Shown here one piece after another: positions 38,792 to 48,829 of a DNA stretch of 64,000 nucleotides. The stretch spans positions 1,688,001-1,752,000 of the forward strand of contig NZ_CP034183.1 in the NCBI RefSeq assembly GCF_003860465.1, read 5' to 3'. The translations under genes were made by a program, and so were the position numbers. This stretch comes from Deinococcus psychrotolerans. Lineage in GTDB: Bacteria > Deinococcota > Deinococci > Deinococcales > Deinococcaceae. The notes under the pieces are model-generated. The model did no database searches. It had not been told where the DNA came from and saw nothing but the letters and a program-made list of their open reading frames with translations. The number at the start of each line of letters is the position of its first letter. Within the stretch, counting starts at the first letter, position 1.

Positions 38792-39364
38792 CTAGTTCCC
38801 TTCGTCCTCTTCGCCCAGCCAGCTTTCGTCACCGGCGTCCGCAGTCCAGTCGAGCCCCTCCAGTACCCGCCGAATCACCTCGCCGCCGTAGCCGCGCCGC
38901 GCCAGCAGGCCGTAAGCTTTGGCTTTGGGGTTGTTGCCGCGCCGGATGCTGCTCAGGCGGCGCTCCAGCAGGGCGCGGGCCTGCTCGACTTCTTCTTCGG
39001 GGTCGCGGGCTTGTAAAGTTTCGGCGATCAGTTCTTCCTCCACGCCGCGCTGCTTGAGGCGTGCCCGCACCCGGTAAGCGCCCACGCCGCGCCGCTGGCC
39101 TTCGATGCGGGCCACCTGCGAGTCGTCCAAGTAGCGCAGCTCAGTAAGACGCTCCAGCACGGCCTCAATCTGGTCTTCTTCTTCGCTGCGCTTGGCGAGT
39201 TTGCCGCGCAGTTCGGCGGCGCTCAGCGCACGGGCCGACAAGGCCCGCAGGGCATATTCCATCAAAGCGGCCTGCTGTTCTTCCGGCGTTTTGGGACGGG
39301 TGGGCGGCTTCTCGGCGGGTGAATCGACTGAGTCTGAGCGGTAAGACTTACGGGAACCGAACAT
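38792..39364 (-). CDS. recX: RecX regulatory protein
   Basis: RecX modulates RecA filaments and recombinase activity. The 190 residues start with a charged, disordered-looking tail (about 1-28). Three RecX helical repeats follow: [70 protein letters not shown] and a last repeat near [19 protein letters not shown]. It is not next to recA. It is divergent from rpsT. The acidic C-terminus ([12 protein letters not shown]) is longer than usual. Confidence 0.93.
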   Translation of the reverse strand: MFGSRKSYRSDSVDSPAEKPPTRPKTPEEQQAALMEYALRALSARALSAAELRGKLAKRSEEEDQIEAVLERLTELRYLDDSQVARIEGQRRGVGAYRVRARLKQRGVEEELIAETLQARDPEEEVEQARALLERRLSSIRRGNNPKAKAYGLLARRGYGGEVIRRVLEGLDWTADAGDESWLGEEDEGN

Positions 39365-39380
39365 CCCCCCATCCTAAAAC

Positions 39381-39409
39381 TTGCAAGCTTTAAGCAAGAC
39401 GTGTAAACT
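39381..39409 (+). promoter_or_regulatory. rpsT promoter
   Basis: TTGCAA (39381-39386) and TAAACT (39404-39409) are spaced by exactly 17 bases. Transcription would start near 39416, about 155 bases before the rpsT start codon. Confidence 0.6.
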
Positions 39410-39415
39410 TTCAAA

Positions 39416-39570
39416 GTTGCCTTTTCCTTAAATTGGAGAGGCTGTCCATGCTTGAGCGTCTACGCTCAGGCATGTGCGCGGGCCAGGCAGGGACACTGCC
39501 CCCGACGCCCCGTGTTCCGAAAGAGCAGCACCGGAACCGCTCCGTCTACGCGGAGAAAGAGAGAATCAAC
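39416..39570 (+). promoter_or_regulatory. Long structured 5' leader of rpsT
   Basis: Several hairpins can form: TGCTTGAGCG/CGCTCAGGCA (39449-39474), GGGCCAGGCAGGG with CTGCCCC, and CTCCG/CGGAG just before the Shine-Dalgarno. The frame upstream of rpsT stays open through this leader (possible starts at 39433 and 39448), but S20 itself begins at 39571. Ribosomal protein leaders of this sort often bind the protein for autoregulation; that is inference here. Confidence 0.45.
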
Positions 39571-39852
39571 ATGGCTTTACGTCACAAGTCCGCCCAGAAG
39601 CGCCACCGCCAGAGCCTCAAGCGCCGCATGATCAACCGCAGCCGCAAGAGCACCATCAAGACCTTTACCAAAAAAGCGGTCGTGGCCGCGACCACCAACG
39701 CCGCCGACGCACAGGAATTTCAGCGCAAGGCCGAGAGCCTGCTCGACAAGGCCGCCAAAGGCAGCACCATGCACAAGAACACCGCTGCCCGCAAAAAGAG
39801 CCGCCTCGCCAAGGCGATCAACCGCGCCAACGCAGCGAACGCCGCTCAGTAA
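39571..39852 (+). CDS. rpsT: 30S ribosomal protein S20
   Basis: This is a 93-residue, highly basic, all-helical protein of the small subunit. It starts [31 protein letters not shown] and ends in the long helix [23 protein letters not shown], both typical of S20. The start at 39571 matches the family N-terminus and has AGAGAGAA upstream. It is monocistronic with a good terminator. Confidence 0.97.
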   Translation: MALRHKSAQKRHRQSLKRRMINRSRKSTIKTFTKKAVVAATTNAADAQEFQRKAESLLDKAAKGSTMHKNTAARKKSRLAKAINRANAANAAQ

Positions 39853-39881
39853 ATCTCCCTTTAAAATTTTTTGAAACGACG

Positions 39882-39908
39882 GCTCACCTTCCGGGGTGGG
39901 CTTTTTTG
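39882..39908 (+). terminator. Intrinsic terminator of rpsT
   Basis: GCTCACC (39882-39888) pairs with GGTGGGC (39895-39901) with one G-T pair and is followed by TTTTTT. Confidence 0.88.
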
Positions 39909-39949
39909 GGTTGGGGTGTGCGGCTTATAGAAAAAGCAGGAAAGCAGTT

Positions 39950-42061
39950 TTAGCTTTTGACCATGCCGATCAACTCAAAGTATTTGCGCCGACTCAGCAC
40001 CCTCCCGCCTTCGCCGAGTTGCACGCGCCCCACCTGCCAATGTTCAAACAAAATACGCAGTGTCCCGCCCAGCAAGTCGGCGGCGTACCACGCGGGTGCT
40101 AGGCCCATGAGGCGCAAGGTAGAGCCGTCCCAAGCGAAATGTCCGCAGCTTTCGTCACAGGCGGCCCAGAACATGCCGCCTTGCTCAGGGTGTTGACTGC
40201 CTAAGTGCTGGCCGCGCACCCGCAAGTGCTTTTCGCGCACTTCAATATCAAATTGGGGTGCGGCGTAGACCTCGGCGTAAAGGTCAAGCAACGCTAAGCG
40301 CAGACGGTGGCGCTCGGAGCGCAGCCTTCCTTCTTCTCGCTGGGTCAGCGGCGCGTGAGTGGCCGCGTTGAGTTCTTGATCAATCACCCTGAGCCGCGCT
40401 TCCGTTTGGCCCATGCGTTCGCGGGCGCTCGGCGGCGGGGGCGGCGGCGGCGGGTCGCCTTCCAGACTCCTGGCCGGGTCGAGCGTGACGCGGCTGCCCC
40501 AGCCTTCCACTTCCGTGAGGTGGCCGTCTTCGATCAGCCACAGCCGGTTGCTGACCTCGCGGGCAAAGCGGCGGTCATGCGTGACGATCACGACTGCGCC
40601 GCCGTAAGCGTGAACAGCGGCTTCCAGCGCTTCCAGAGCCTCCACATCGAGGTGGTTGGTGGGTTCGTCGAGCAGCAGCAGATCGGCCCTGAGGGCGCTG
40701 ACGAGGGCCAGGCCCGCCCGCGCCCGCTCGCCACCTGACAGCTCGTGCGGCGTTTTGGGCCAGTCCAAGCTGGAAAATCCGGCGCGGCCCAGCAGCGCCC
40801 CCGCCCGGTTGCCGAAGCGCTCTTCAAATTGAGCGTGGAGCGGCTGGTCTGGACTCAGGCCGTGCCAGGTTTGATCCAAGCTCGCCAGCGTGACGCCAGC
40901 GGCCAGCCTCAGTACACCCGGCGCTTCGCCTGCCGGGGCCGGATCGGGGTGCAGTTCGCCGGACAGCAGTTTGAGCAAAGTGGTTTTGCCGGTGCCGTTT
41001 GCGCCCATCAGGGCCACCCGGTCGCCTTGGCGCAGCTTGAGCGAGACGTTTTCTAGAATGACTTTACCGCCGTAACTCCTCCCCACATGCTCGGCCCACA
41101 GCAGCAGCTTGGCCCGCGATTGTCCGGCCAGCAGCCGCATCCTGAGAGCGCGTTCGGGTTGCGGGGCGTCGGTCAGCTCCAAGCGCTCGGCGCGGCTTTT
41201 GACCGAGCGTGAGCGGCGGCCCCACACGTCCAGCCGCTCGGCGCTGCCTTCCAACCTCCCCGCTTCACGGCGGCTGAGGCGGGCGGCTTTGCTTTTAGCT
41301 TGGCGCTCTTGGTCGCGGAGCTGGCGGGCGCGTGTGTAACCGCCGGGGTAAGGCGTGGTCTCGCCACCCTCGATCCACAAGCTGCGGAGCGCCACTTTGT
41401 CCAGAAACTCGCGGTCATGGCTGGTCAAAATGACGGCCCCACCAAACGAAATCAGCCAATTTTCCAGCCACTCGCGCATCCGGATATCGAGGTGGTTGGT
41501 GGGTTCGTCGAGCAACAAGATGTCCGGCTCGGTCAGCAGACACAGTGCCAAACTCAGGCGGGTGGTTTCGCCGCCGCTGAGGGTCGCGGCTTCTCTGGAC
41601 ATGAAGCGGGTCAGGTCGAGCATTGCCAGCGTGCGGGCGGCGCGGGCGGGCCAGGCGTGGGCGTCTAGGTCCTCCAAGCGGTGCTGCACGGCACTCCAGC
41701 GCTCCAACCTGGCGGGGTCGGAGAGATCATGCTCAAGTTCGCGCAGTTCGGTGACGGCGGCTTGGTACGGGTTGGCGGCGGCGGTCAGTTCCTGCACCGT
41801 CACGCCAGCTTGGTACAGCGGCTGCTGATCCAGCACCGAGAGGCGCAGGCCTTCTGAGCGCCACACCGAGCCGTCGTCACTGCGCCGCTCGCCTGCCAGC
41901 ACCCGCAGCAAAGTGGTTTTGCCCGCGCCGTTGCGCCCCAGCAGGGCCAGCCGCTCACCGCCAGACACTTGCAGACTGACGGAGCGCAAAATGACGCGCT
42001 CGCCGTACACCACACGCACGTCTTCGGCGCTGAGCAGGGTTTGGCGGGTGCGGGCGGTCAC
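39950..42061 (-). CDS. ABC-F ATPase with extra C-terminal domain
   Basis: The protein has 703 residues with two ABC cassettes and no membrane segments. The first has Walker A GRNGAGKT, signature LSGGETTRLSLAL and LLLDEPTNHLD. The second has GANGTGKT, LSGGERARAGLAL and LLLDEPTNHLD. ABC-F proteins act at the ribosome E site (translation factors or antibiotic protection). Here the linker between the cassettes is strongly basic (about 240-310). An octaproline (537-544) leads to a coiled coil (545-600) and an unfamiliar domain (601-703, with CDESC at 635-639). The start is GTG at 42061. Confidence 0.85.
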   Translation of the reverse strand: MTARTRQTLLSAEDVRVVYGERVILRSVSLQVSGGERLALLGRNGAGKTTLLRVLAGERRSDDGSVWRSEGLRLSVLDQQPLYQAGVTVQELTAAANPYQAAVTELRELEHDLSDPARLERWSAVQHRLEDLDAHAWPARAARTLAMLDLTRFMSREAATLSGGETTRLSLALCLLTEPDILLLDEPTNHLDIRMREWLENWLISFGGAVILTSHDREFLDKVALRSLWIEGGETTPYPGGYTRARQLRDQERQAKSKAARLSRREAGRLEGSAERLDVWGRRSRSVKSRAERLELTDAPQPERALRMRLLAGQSRAKLLLWAEHVGRSYGGKVILENVSLKLRQGDRVALMGANGTGKTTLLKLLSGELHPDPAPAGEAPGVLRLAAGVTLASLDQTWHGLSPDQPLHAQFEERFGNRAGALLGRAGFSSLDWPKTPHELSGGERARAGLALVSALRADLLLLDEPTNHLDVEALEALEAAVHAYGGAVVIVTHDRRFAREVSNRLWLIEDGHLTEVEGWGSRVTLDPARSLEGDPPPPPPPPSARERMGQTEARLRVIDQELNAATHAPLTQREEGRLRSERHRLRLALLDLYAEVYAAPQFDIEVREKHLRVRGQHLGSQHPEQGGMFWAACDESCGHFAWDGSTLRLMGLAPAWYAADLLGGTLRILFEHWQVGRVQLGEGGRVLSRRKYFELIGMVKS

Positions 42062-42123
42062 GGCCAGCAGGGTAGCGCGGGCGACGGGGTCAAGCTGTGA
42101 GCCAGCTCCTTGAGAACCAGAAA

Positions 42124-42147
42124 ACCGCTTCCCAAAGAGGAAGCGGT
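42124..42147 (-). terminator. Terminator of hsp20
   Basis: On the minus strand an 8-bp stem CCGCTTCC/GGAAGCGG (arms 42125-42132 and 42139-42146) with a 6-base loop is followed by TTTTC. Confidence 0.82.
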
Positions 42148-42173
42148 GAGAAGAATGTCAGCGCGTAAACCGC

Positions 42174-42635
42174 TCAGGCGTTGTGGTTCTCGGTGTCAGT
42201 TTTGCCCTCCACGTTGAGGGTGGTAGCGGACTTCACGCTGATGCTACGCTTCTGGGCCGCCTCGCTGCGCGGCACCTTGATGGTCAGGGTGCCGTTGTCA
42301 AAATTGGCGTCAACCTTGCTCAGATCATACTTGGCGGGCACGCTGAAGGTGCGCGAGTAGGTGCCGTACACGCGTTCAACGCGGTGGGCGGTGCGGCCCT
42401 CGGCGCGAATGTACTTGCGCTCGGCCTGCACGCTCAGCGTCTGGTTCTCGGCGTCCACGCTGATGTTCTCAGGCTGGATGCCCGGCAGATCGAGCGAGAG
42501 TTCCAGGCCCTGCTCGTCTTCGTGAACGTCAACCGGCGGAGCGAAGCGGGCGGGTGCTTGGGCAGCTTGACCGAAGGCCCGGTCAACACGCTGGCTCAAT
42601 TCTTCAATTTCTCGGAACGGATCAAATCGCATCAT
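42174..42635 (-). CDS. Hsp20/alpha-crystallin small heat-shock protein
   Basis: This ATP-independent holdase chaperone has 153 residues. The N-terminus MMRFDPFREIEELSQRVDRAF is the usual amphipathic segment. The alpha-crystallin domain runs from PPVDVHEDEQGLELSLDLPGIQPENISVDAENQTLSVQAER to ANFDNGTLTIKVPRSEAAQKRSI. The C-terminal tail has no clear I-x-I/V motif. A Shine-Dalgarno (AAGGAGG) lies before the ATG. A TTGACA-17-TAGCAT promoter with operator-like repeats lies upstream. Confidence 0.95.
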   Translation of the reverse strand: MMRFDPFREIEELSQRVDRAFGQAAQAPARFAPPVDVHEDEQGLELSLDLPGIQPENISVDAENQTLSVQAERKYIRAEGRTAHRVERVYGTYSRTFSVPAKYDLSKVDANFDNGTLTIKVPRSEAAQKRSISVKSATTLNVEGKTDTENHNA

Positions 42636-42685
42636 ATCTGGGTTCCTCCTTGCATGAGATCAAGATTGGCTTGGGATGGCGCTGC

Positions 42686-42737
42686 GTCATCCTTCACCGA
42701 TGACGACATGCTAAAATCTGAGTGCGGTCTTGTCAAG
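42686..42737 (-). promoter_or_regulatory. hsp20 promoter with HAIR-like and inverted-repeat operators
   Basis: On the minus strand TTGACA (42736-42731) and TAGCAT (42713-42708) are spaced by 17 bases. CTTGACA-N7-ACTCAGA (42737-42717) overlaps the -35 and matches 10 of 14 positions of the HspR operator HAIR (CTTGAGT-N7-ACTCAAG). A second inverted repeat GTCATC-N7-GATGAC (42704-42686) covers the expected transcript start. Confidence 0.55.
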
Positions 42738-42817
42738 TTTAGTGCAGCTTAAGATTTCAATTATCTCTACGGAGAAGTTGGCGTAAATGCAACCCGGCTC
42801 TGGAGTAGGCTTCAGCC

Positions 42818-43144
42818 ATGCTCGAATCCCTGCTGATGACCGTCAACACGCTGGCCGAGCGCTACGGCGTCAATCCGGTGATTTTTGGGGTGCTTTACTT
42901 CGGGAGTATGCCCTTCTTCGCCGTCTCAAGCGCTTGGTGGCTGCGGCGCTGGCGGCAAAAGCGCTCTACCTTGCTGCCGATGCTGATCACCGGCCTGCTG
43001 TTTATCGGCGCTTATTTGTATGTGCTGGTGGCCGGACACGATTTGCCGGTGTGGGTTTATTTCTTTATCGCGGTGATGCTGACGGTGGGCGGCTTCTCGA
43101 CGTGGCGCACCTTTCAGGGCTCTCAAAAGCCCCCTGCCGCCTGA
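42818..43144 (+). CDS. Small membrane protein, unknown function
   Basis: The product has 108 residues with three hydrophobic segments: VIFGVLYFGSMPFFAVSSAWWL, LLPMLITGLLFIGAYLYVLVAG and VWVYFFIAVMLTVGGFSTW. I do not recognise the family. A basic loop (RRWRQKR) between helices one and two suggests it faces the cytoplasm. It precedes the pyr leader by about 110 bases and is probably separate from that operon. The intact frame and membrane pattern support a real gene. Confidence 0.65.
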   Translation: MLESLLMTVNTLAERYGVNPVIFGVLYFGSMPFFAVSSAWWLRRWRQKRSTLLPMLITGLLFIGAYLYVLVAGHDLPVWVYFFIAVMLTVGGFSTWRTFQGSQKPPAA

Positions 43145-43230
43145 CACCTCTTTGTCTTTCTGCGCTATGCTGCGTAGCGGCCCGAGCGCCCCAAATTCGG
43201 ACAATCCAAACCCCTCCGCACTTTTAACGC

Positions 43231-43257
43231 GGCCCTGTGAGGCCCAAAAGGAGCAAG
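43231..43257 (+). promoter_or_regulatory. PyrR-binding loop upstream of the pyr leader peptide
   Basis: GGCC (43231-43234) and GGCC (43241-43244) form a stem around the hexaloop CTGTGA. The segment CCTGTGAGGC (43234-43243) matches the known PyrR RNA consensus CCNGNGAGGY at every fixed position. AAAAGGAG, the Shine-Dalgarno of the leader peptide, starts 1 base after the stem (43246-43253). PyrR-UMP bound here would be expected to block leader translation. Confidence 0.7.
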
Positions 43258-44824
<1,567 letters not shown>

Positions 44825-44864
44825 TGTTCCTTTTTTCAACGTTTCAAGCTCGCGGAGGCCCCTT

Positions 44865-46127
44865 ATGACCCAGCACAGCACACTCACCATCACCAACATC
44901 CGCCGCCCAAACTCCGACACATCTGAAAGCCTGACCATAGAAAACGGCCTGATTAAAGGTTGGAACTTACCAGAAGAAGGTCAAACCCTGGACGGCAACG
45001 GCGCGACCATCGTGCCCGCCTTCATTGAGCCCCACGCCCACCTGCGCGAGCCGGGGCAGGAGCAGAAAGAAGACCTCGCTTCGGGCCTGGCAGCGGCGGC
45101 GGCGGGCGGTTACGGCACGGTGGTGTCTATGCCCAACACCGCGCCCGTGGTGGACGACCCCGCCATCGTCCGCGCCCTGATCGACAAGGCCGCCGCGCTC
45201 GGTTTTGCCCGCCTGCGCCCCGCCGCCGCCCTGACGCGGGGGCAGGACGGCGAGCAACTGGCCGAACTCGCGCTGCTGGCCGAAGCCGGAGCCGCCGTGT
45301 TCACCGACGACGGGCGCACCAACGAGAACGCCCGCACGCTGCGGCTGGGCCTGGAGTACGCGCACTCGCTGGGCAAGGTAGTCAGCGTACACGCCGAGGA
45401 CGCGGGCCTGCGGGCGGGCGGCGTCATGAACGAGGGGCCAGTCAGTGAGGCGCTGGGCCTGCCCGGCAACCCGGCGGCGGCAGAAACGGCCCACATCGCC
45501 CGCGACATCGAAATCTGCCGCATGACCGGTGGGCGGCTGCACATCCAGCACCTCTCCACCGCCCGCGCCCTGGAGCTGGTCAAGGCCGCCAAAACGCAGG
45601 GCGTCAACATCACCTGCGAGGTTTGCCCCCACCACTTGCTGCTCACCGACGAGGCGCTGCGGAGCTTTGATGCGGTCTACAAAGTCGCGCCGCCGCTCCG
45701 CACCCAGAGCGACGCCCAGGCTTTGCTGGCGGGCCTCAAGGACGGCAGTGTGGACTGCCTCGCCACCGACCATGCCCCGCACACCCGCGCCGAGAAGGAA
45801 CTCGATTTGCTGCAAGCGCCCTCGGGCATCGCCTATATCGAGATCGCCTTTCCGCTGCTGTGGACCAACTTTGGGGCCGAACTGGGCCTGCAAAAAATCG
45901 TGGAACTGCTCACCACCGACGTGGCCCGCGTACTGGGCTGGCCCGTACCGAGCTTGGAAGCTGGGCAACCCGCCGACTTCACCCTGCTGGATTTGGAGAC
46001 GGTGCGCCCGGTTGACCCCGCCACCTTCAAGAGCAAAGCCAAGTTCAATCCTTGGGTGGGTCAGGACTTGAAAGGCTGGCCGATGCTGACGGTAGTGGAC
46101 GGTCAGGTGGCGTTCGAGCGGGCCTGA
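44865..46127 (+). CDS. pyrC: Dihydroorotase (class I)
   Basis: This zinc amidohydrolase of 420 residues closes carbamoyl-aspartate to dihydroorotate. Metal ligands are in PAFIEPHAHLREPGQEQKED (HxH) and the later VSVHAED, IQHLSTARA and CLATDHAPHTRAEKE (catalytic Asp). VSMPNTAPVVDDPA is family-typical. GGAGG lies 7-8 bases before the ATG. It is the last gene of the visible pyr unit; the rest of the pathway is elsewhere. Confidence 0.95.
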   Translation: MTQHSTLTITNIRRPNSDTSESLTIENGLIKGWNLPEEGQTLDGNGATIVPAFIEPHAHLREPGQEQKEDLASGLAAAAAGGYGTVVSMPNTAPVVDDPAIVRALIDKAAALGFARLRPAAALTRGQDGEQLAELALLAEAGAAVFTDDGRTNENARTLRLGLEYAHSLGKVVSVHAEDAGLRAGGVMNEGPVSEALGLPGNPAAAETAHIARDIEICRMTGGRLHIQHLSTARALELVKAAKTQGVNITCEVCPHHLLLTDEALRSFDAVYKVAPPLRTQSDAQALLAGLKDGSVDCLATDHAPHTRAEKELDLLQAPSGIAYIEIAFPLLWTNFGAELGLQKIVELLTTDVARVLGWPVPSLEAGQPADFTLLDLETVRPVDPATFKSKAKFNPWVGQDLKGWPMLTVVDGQVAFERA

Positions 46128-46151
46128 ACTCACCTACCTTTCCGAATCCGT

Positions 46152-47009
46152 CTACAGCTCCGTTCGCACCTGCCACAGCTCAGGAAACAGCACCGTGTCC
46201 AGCGCCTTTCGCAGATACCCCGCGCCGCTGGTGCCGCCGCTGCCGGTCTTAAAGCCGATGGTGCGCTCCACGGTGGTCAGGTGGTTAAAGCGCCAGCGCC
46301 GGAAATTGTCTTCCACGTCAATCAGCTTCTCGGCCAGCTCATACACGTCCCAGTAGCGCTCGGGGTCGCGGTAGACGGTCAGCCAAGCGGCCAGCACCGC
46401 TTCATTCTGAATGTAGGGCTGGGAAAAGTCGCGCTCCAGCACGCTCGGCGCAATGGCCAGACCGCGCTCGGAGAGCAGACGCAGGGCCAGGTCATACAAG
46501 CTCGGCGCGTTGAGGGCAGCTTCCAGCGGGCCGTAGAGGTCAGGGCGGTGCTGGTGCGGGCGCAGCAACGTGGCGTTGCGGTTGCCCAGCAAAAATTCCA
46601 TCATCCGGTACTGCGCCGACTGAAAACCCGAGGCCCGCCCGAACGCGCTGCGAAACTGCAAGTAATCGGCGGGCGTCATGGTTTTGAGCACTTCCCAGGC
46701 GTTGGTCATCTGCTCCTGCGCCCGCACCACCCGGCTGAGCATCTTGAGCGGCGCGTCGGTCACGCCTGCCGAGAGTAGCGTCATGGCCGCCCGCAACTCC
46801 TGCACGATCAGGCCCAGCCAGACTTCAGATACATGGTGCACGGCGATAAACAAATGCTCGTCGTGCGCCTGCGTCACCGGCTGGTGGGCGCTGGTCAGGG
46901 TATCAATCCGCAAGTAATCGCCGTAGCTCAGGCTGCGCGTAAAGTCGCTGTAAGCACGTTCAGGAGCGTCAGGATTGGCATTGGGCGGGGCAGAATCAGC
47001 TTGAGACAT
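46152..47009 (-). CDS. kynA: Tryptophan 2,3-dioxygenase
   Basis: This heme dioxygenase of 285 residues opens the indole ring of tryptophan to N-formylkynurenine. Family motifs are [55 protein letters not shown] and [32 protein letters not shown] (the heme-ligand His is in this region). The start at 47009 follows AAGGAG by 7-8 bases. No kynurenine formamidase or kynureninase is adjacent. It is convergent with pyrC. Confidence 0.95.
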   Translation of the reverse strand: MSQADSAPPNANPDAPERAYSDFTRSLSYGDYLRIDTLTSAHQPVTQAHDEHLFIAVHHVSEVWLGLIVQELRAAMTLLSAGVTDAPLKMLSRVVRAQEQMTNAWEVLKTMTPADYLQFRSAFGRASGFQSAQYRMMEFLLGNRNATLLRPHQHRPDLYGPLEAALNAPSLYDLALRLLSERGLAIAPSVLERDFSQPYIQNEAVLAAWLTVYRDPERYWDVYELAEKLIDVEDNFRRWRFNHLTTVERTIGFKTGSGGTSGAGYLRKALDTVLFPELWQVRTEL

Positions 47010-47181
47010 AAACACGCTCCTTGAGTTGATCACGCTCGGTGGCGGCGCTTTGATCGGCGTTCAGGCGGCACACAGGCGGCAGCAAGCGGGGCTTTCCTCA
47101 CAGTCTACGCTCCCTCTTCCCCGCGCCTTCGTGACCCGCCCCCCCACGCCCGCCGCTCCGGCGTGTCATCTTAGGTTCAAC

Positions 47182-48000
47182 GTGTGGATTCAGCCGATTC
47201 GTTTTGAACGCAGCCCCAAACTTCACTCTATGCTCACCGAGAACCAACACCCGGTGAACAGCCGAGTGGTCGTGCAGGGCAAACGCGGCCCCGAAGTCGC
47301 CACCGTGCGCGGCGCGGCTCAGCCGGAAGGCAGTGCCCGCTACGGCATGATTTTGCGGGCCGCCACCCAAGAAGACCTCAGCGACTGGACCCGGCTGGAG
47401 CAGGCCGGCGAAGACCTCAAATGGTTTTTGCGTGCCCGCGCCCGTGACCGCGCCCTGCCGGTCAAAATCGTGGCGGTGGAGTTTACCTTAGATGGCAGCT
47501 TGGTTACGGTCAGCTACAGCGCTGAGGAGCGCCTCGAACTCAGCCACCTGATTCAGGATTTGCGCGAGCAGACCAAAGCCAGAGTCAATTTCGTGGCCAT
47601 CGGCCCGCGTGAACAGGCCCAGATTATCGGAGCGCTCGGTGCGTGCGGGCGCGAGAACTGTTCGTCGAATCACCTGCAAGAATTTGCGCCGGTCAGCATC
47701 CGGATGGCCCGCGACCAGCAGTTGCCGCTCAATCCCGAAAAACTCAGCGGGCCGTGTGGCCGCTTGCTGTGCTGCCTTCAGTATGAGCACACGCAGTACG
47801 TCGACCTCCTCAAAGAAATGCCGCGCAAAAACGCCCGAGTGTGCCACACCGAGTCCGGCGCGTGCGGCAAAGTGATCAAGTTGCATCCGTTGACCGCCAG
47901 CGTAGACGTGCTGGGCGAGGACGGCGCGGGCTACATGCAGGGCGTGGCCCTATCGGCCCTCAGGCCCGCCAAAGACAGCGCCCAGAGCGGCAAAGACTGA
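47182..48000 (+). CDS. ricT: PSP1-domain protein RicT/YaaT
   Basis: The protein has 272 residues. The PSP1 domain covers the middle, and the Cys-rich core has [27 protein letters not shown] and [14 protein letters not shown]. In Bacillus, RicT (YaaT) forms an iron-sulfur complex with RicA and RicF that affects mRNA processing and development. The start is best at GTG 47182 ([13 protein letters not shown]), because TAGGTT lies 5 bases upstream and this N-terminus fits the PSP1 start; an internal ATG at 47230 is the alternative. No ricA or ricF is adjacent. Confidence 0.85.
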   Translation: MWIQPIRFERSPKLHSMLTENQHPVNSRVVVQGKRGPEVATVRGAAQPEGSARYGMILRAATQEDLSDWTRLEQAGEDLKWFLRARARDRALPVKIVAVEFTLDGSLVTVSYSAEERLELSHLIQDLREQTKARVNFVAIGPREQAQIIGALGACGRENCSSNHLQEFAPVSIRMARDQQLPLNPEKLSGPCGRLLCCLQYEHTQYVDLLKEMPRKNARVCHTESGACGKVIKLHPLTASVDVLGEDGAGYMQGVALSALRPAKDSAQSGKD

Positions 48001-48072
48001 CGTTTTCTGCCGCCCGCCGCGCTGTACTGACCCACTCAGTGCGCTTCATTTACAGGCGCTATACTTCGCCGC

Positions 48073-48525
48073 ATGACCCGCAACCTAAATGAGCTGCAAC
48101 GCATCGTGGCGTCCCTGAAGGGCAGCGGGCTGAGCGTGGAGATGATGGACGAAGGCGCACTGGTGCAAGACGGGGATTCGCGGGTGGCCCTTTACGCCGA
48201 GGCCGACGAGCAGGGCGGCGTGTTGGTGCGGCTGCACCTCGACCTTGATCTCTACGTGGAAGAAGACGCCATTGCCGACGTGCTGATGGGCATGAATTTG
48301 ATGAATCAGGGCCTCGATTACGGCACCTTGATGCTCGATCCGGTTGAAGACGAAGACGACGAGGAAAGAGTGGCTTTTGCTGTGCTGGGCCGCAGCGTCT
48401 TGTGGTTGCCTGACCTCGACGGCGTAGAGCTCAGCCGGCTGCGCGAGCACCTGCGCCGCTTTGAAATAGAAGTGACCGCGACGGTTGAGCGCACCTTGCA
48501 GGGCGATAAGGGCATCAAAGCTTAA
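48073..48525 (+). CDS. YbjN-like small acidic protein
   Basis: The protein has 150 residues and is rich in Asp and Glu. The layout (LNELQRIVASLKGSGLSVEMMDEGALVQ, then paired strands RVALYAEADEQGGVLVRLHLDL, an acidic loop PVEDEDDEERVAF and the C-terminal helix SRLREHLRRFEIEV) resembles the YbjN / tetratricopeptide-chaperone-like fold. The assignment is tentative. TATACT lies 8 bases before the ATG. Function unknown. Confidence 0.6.
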   Translation: MTRNLNELQRIVASLKGSGLSVEMMDEGALVQDGDSRVALYAEADEQGGVLVRLHLDLDLYVEEDAIADVLMGMNLMNQGLDYGTLMLDPVEDEDDEERVAFAVLGRSVLWLPDLDGVELSRLREHLRRFEIEVTATVERTLQGDKGIKA

Positions 48526-48829
48526 GCCTGAGTTCGCTCCGCAGTGGACAACCTGTTCTAGGGCCAAACCGCCACGTTTGGCCTTCCTTATTTGGTGACG
48601 ATTTTTGTATTGTGTCACACATTTTTGTCATAAATCTAGCTACACCCCCCCAATTCCTAAAGTTAGTTGGGTTACACTACGGTCGCATCTGGTTTTCCTC
48701 CGGAGCAAGCGGCTTCATTGCGAGAATTTGTTATAAATCTGTCATAGTTTTTTTAAGAATTTCGCAAAATTCTGCATTTCTTGGAGTGTTTTTCATGGCA
48801 TTGTCCATCAAGGTGCGCTTAAATAAAGT
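48526..48829. other. AT-rich intergenic stretch before the CAP lipoprotein
   Basis: From about 48595 to 48830 the DNA is strikingly AT-rich for this genome (for example TTGTTATAAATCTGTCATAG). It has related short motifs (GTCATAAATCT and TTATAAATCTGTC) and AGAATTT/AAATTCT arms at about 48756-48774. No convincing gene is seen. It may hold the promoter of the lipoprotein gene. Confidence 0.5.

Noticed and set aside
39433..39570. N-terminally extended S20 starting at 39433 or 39448
   Set aside because: The frame is open but the residues do not resemble S20, and a conserved N-terminus begins at 39571. The segment fits a structured mRNA leader better.
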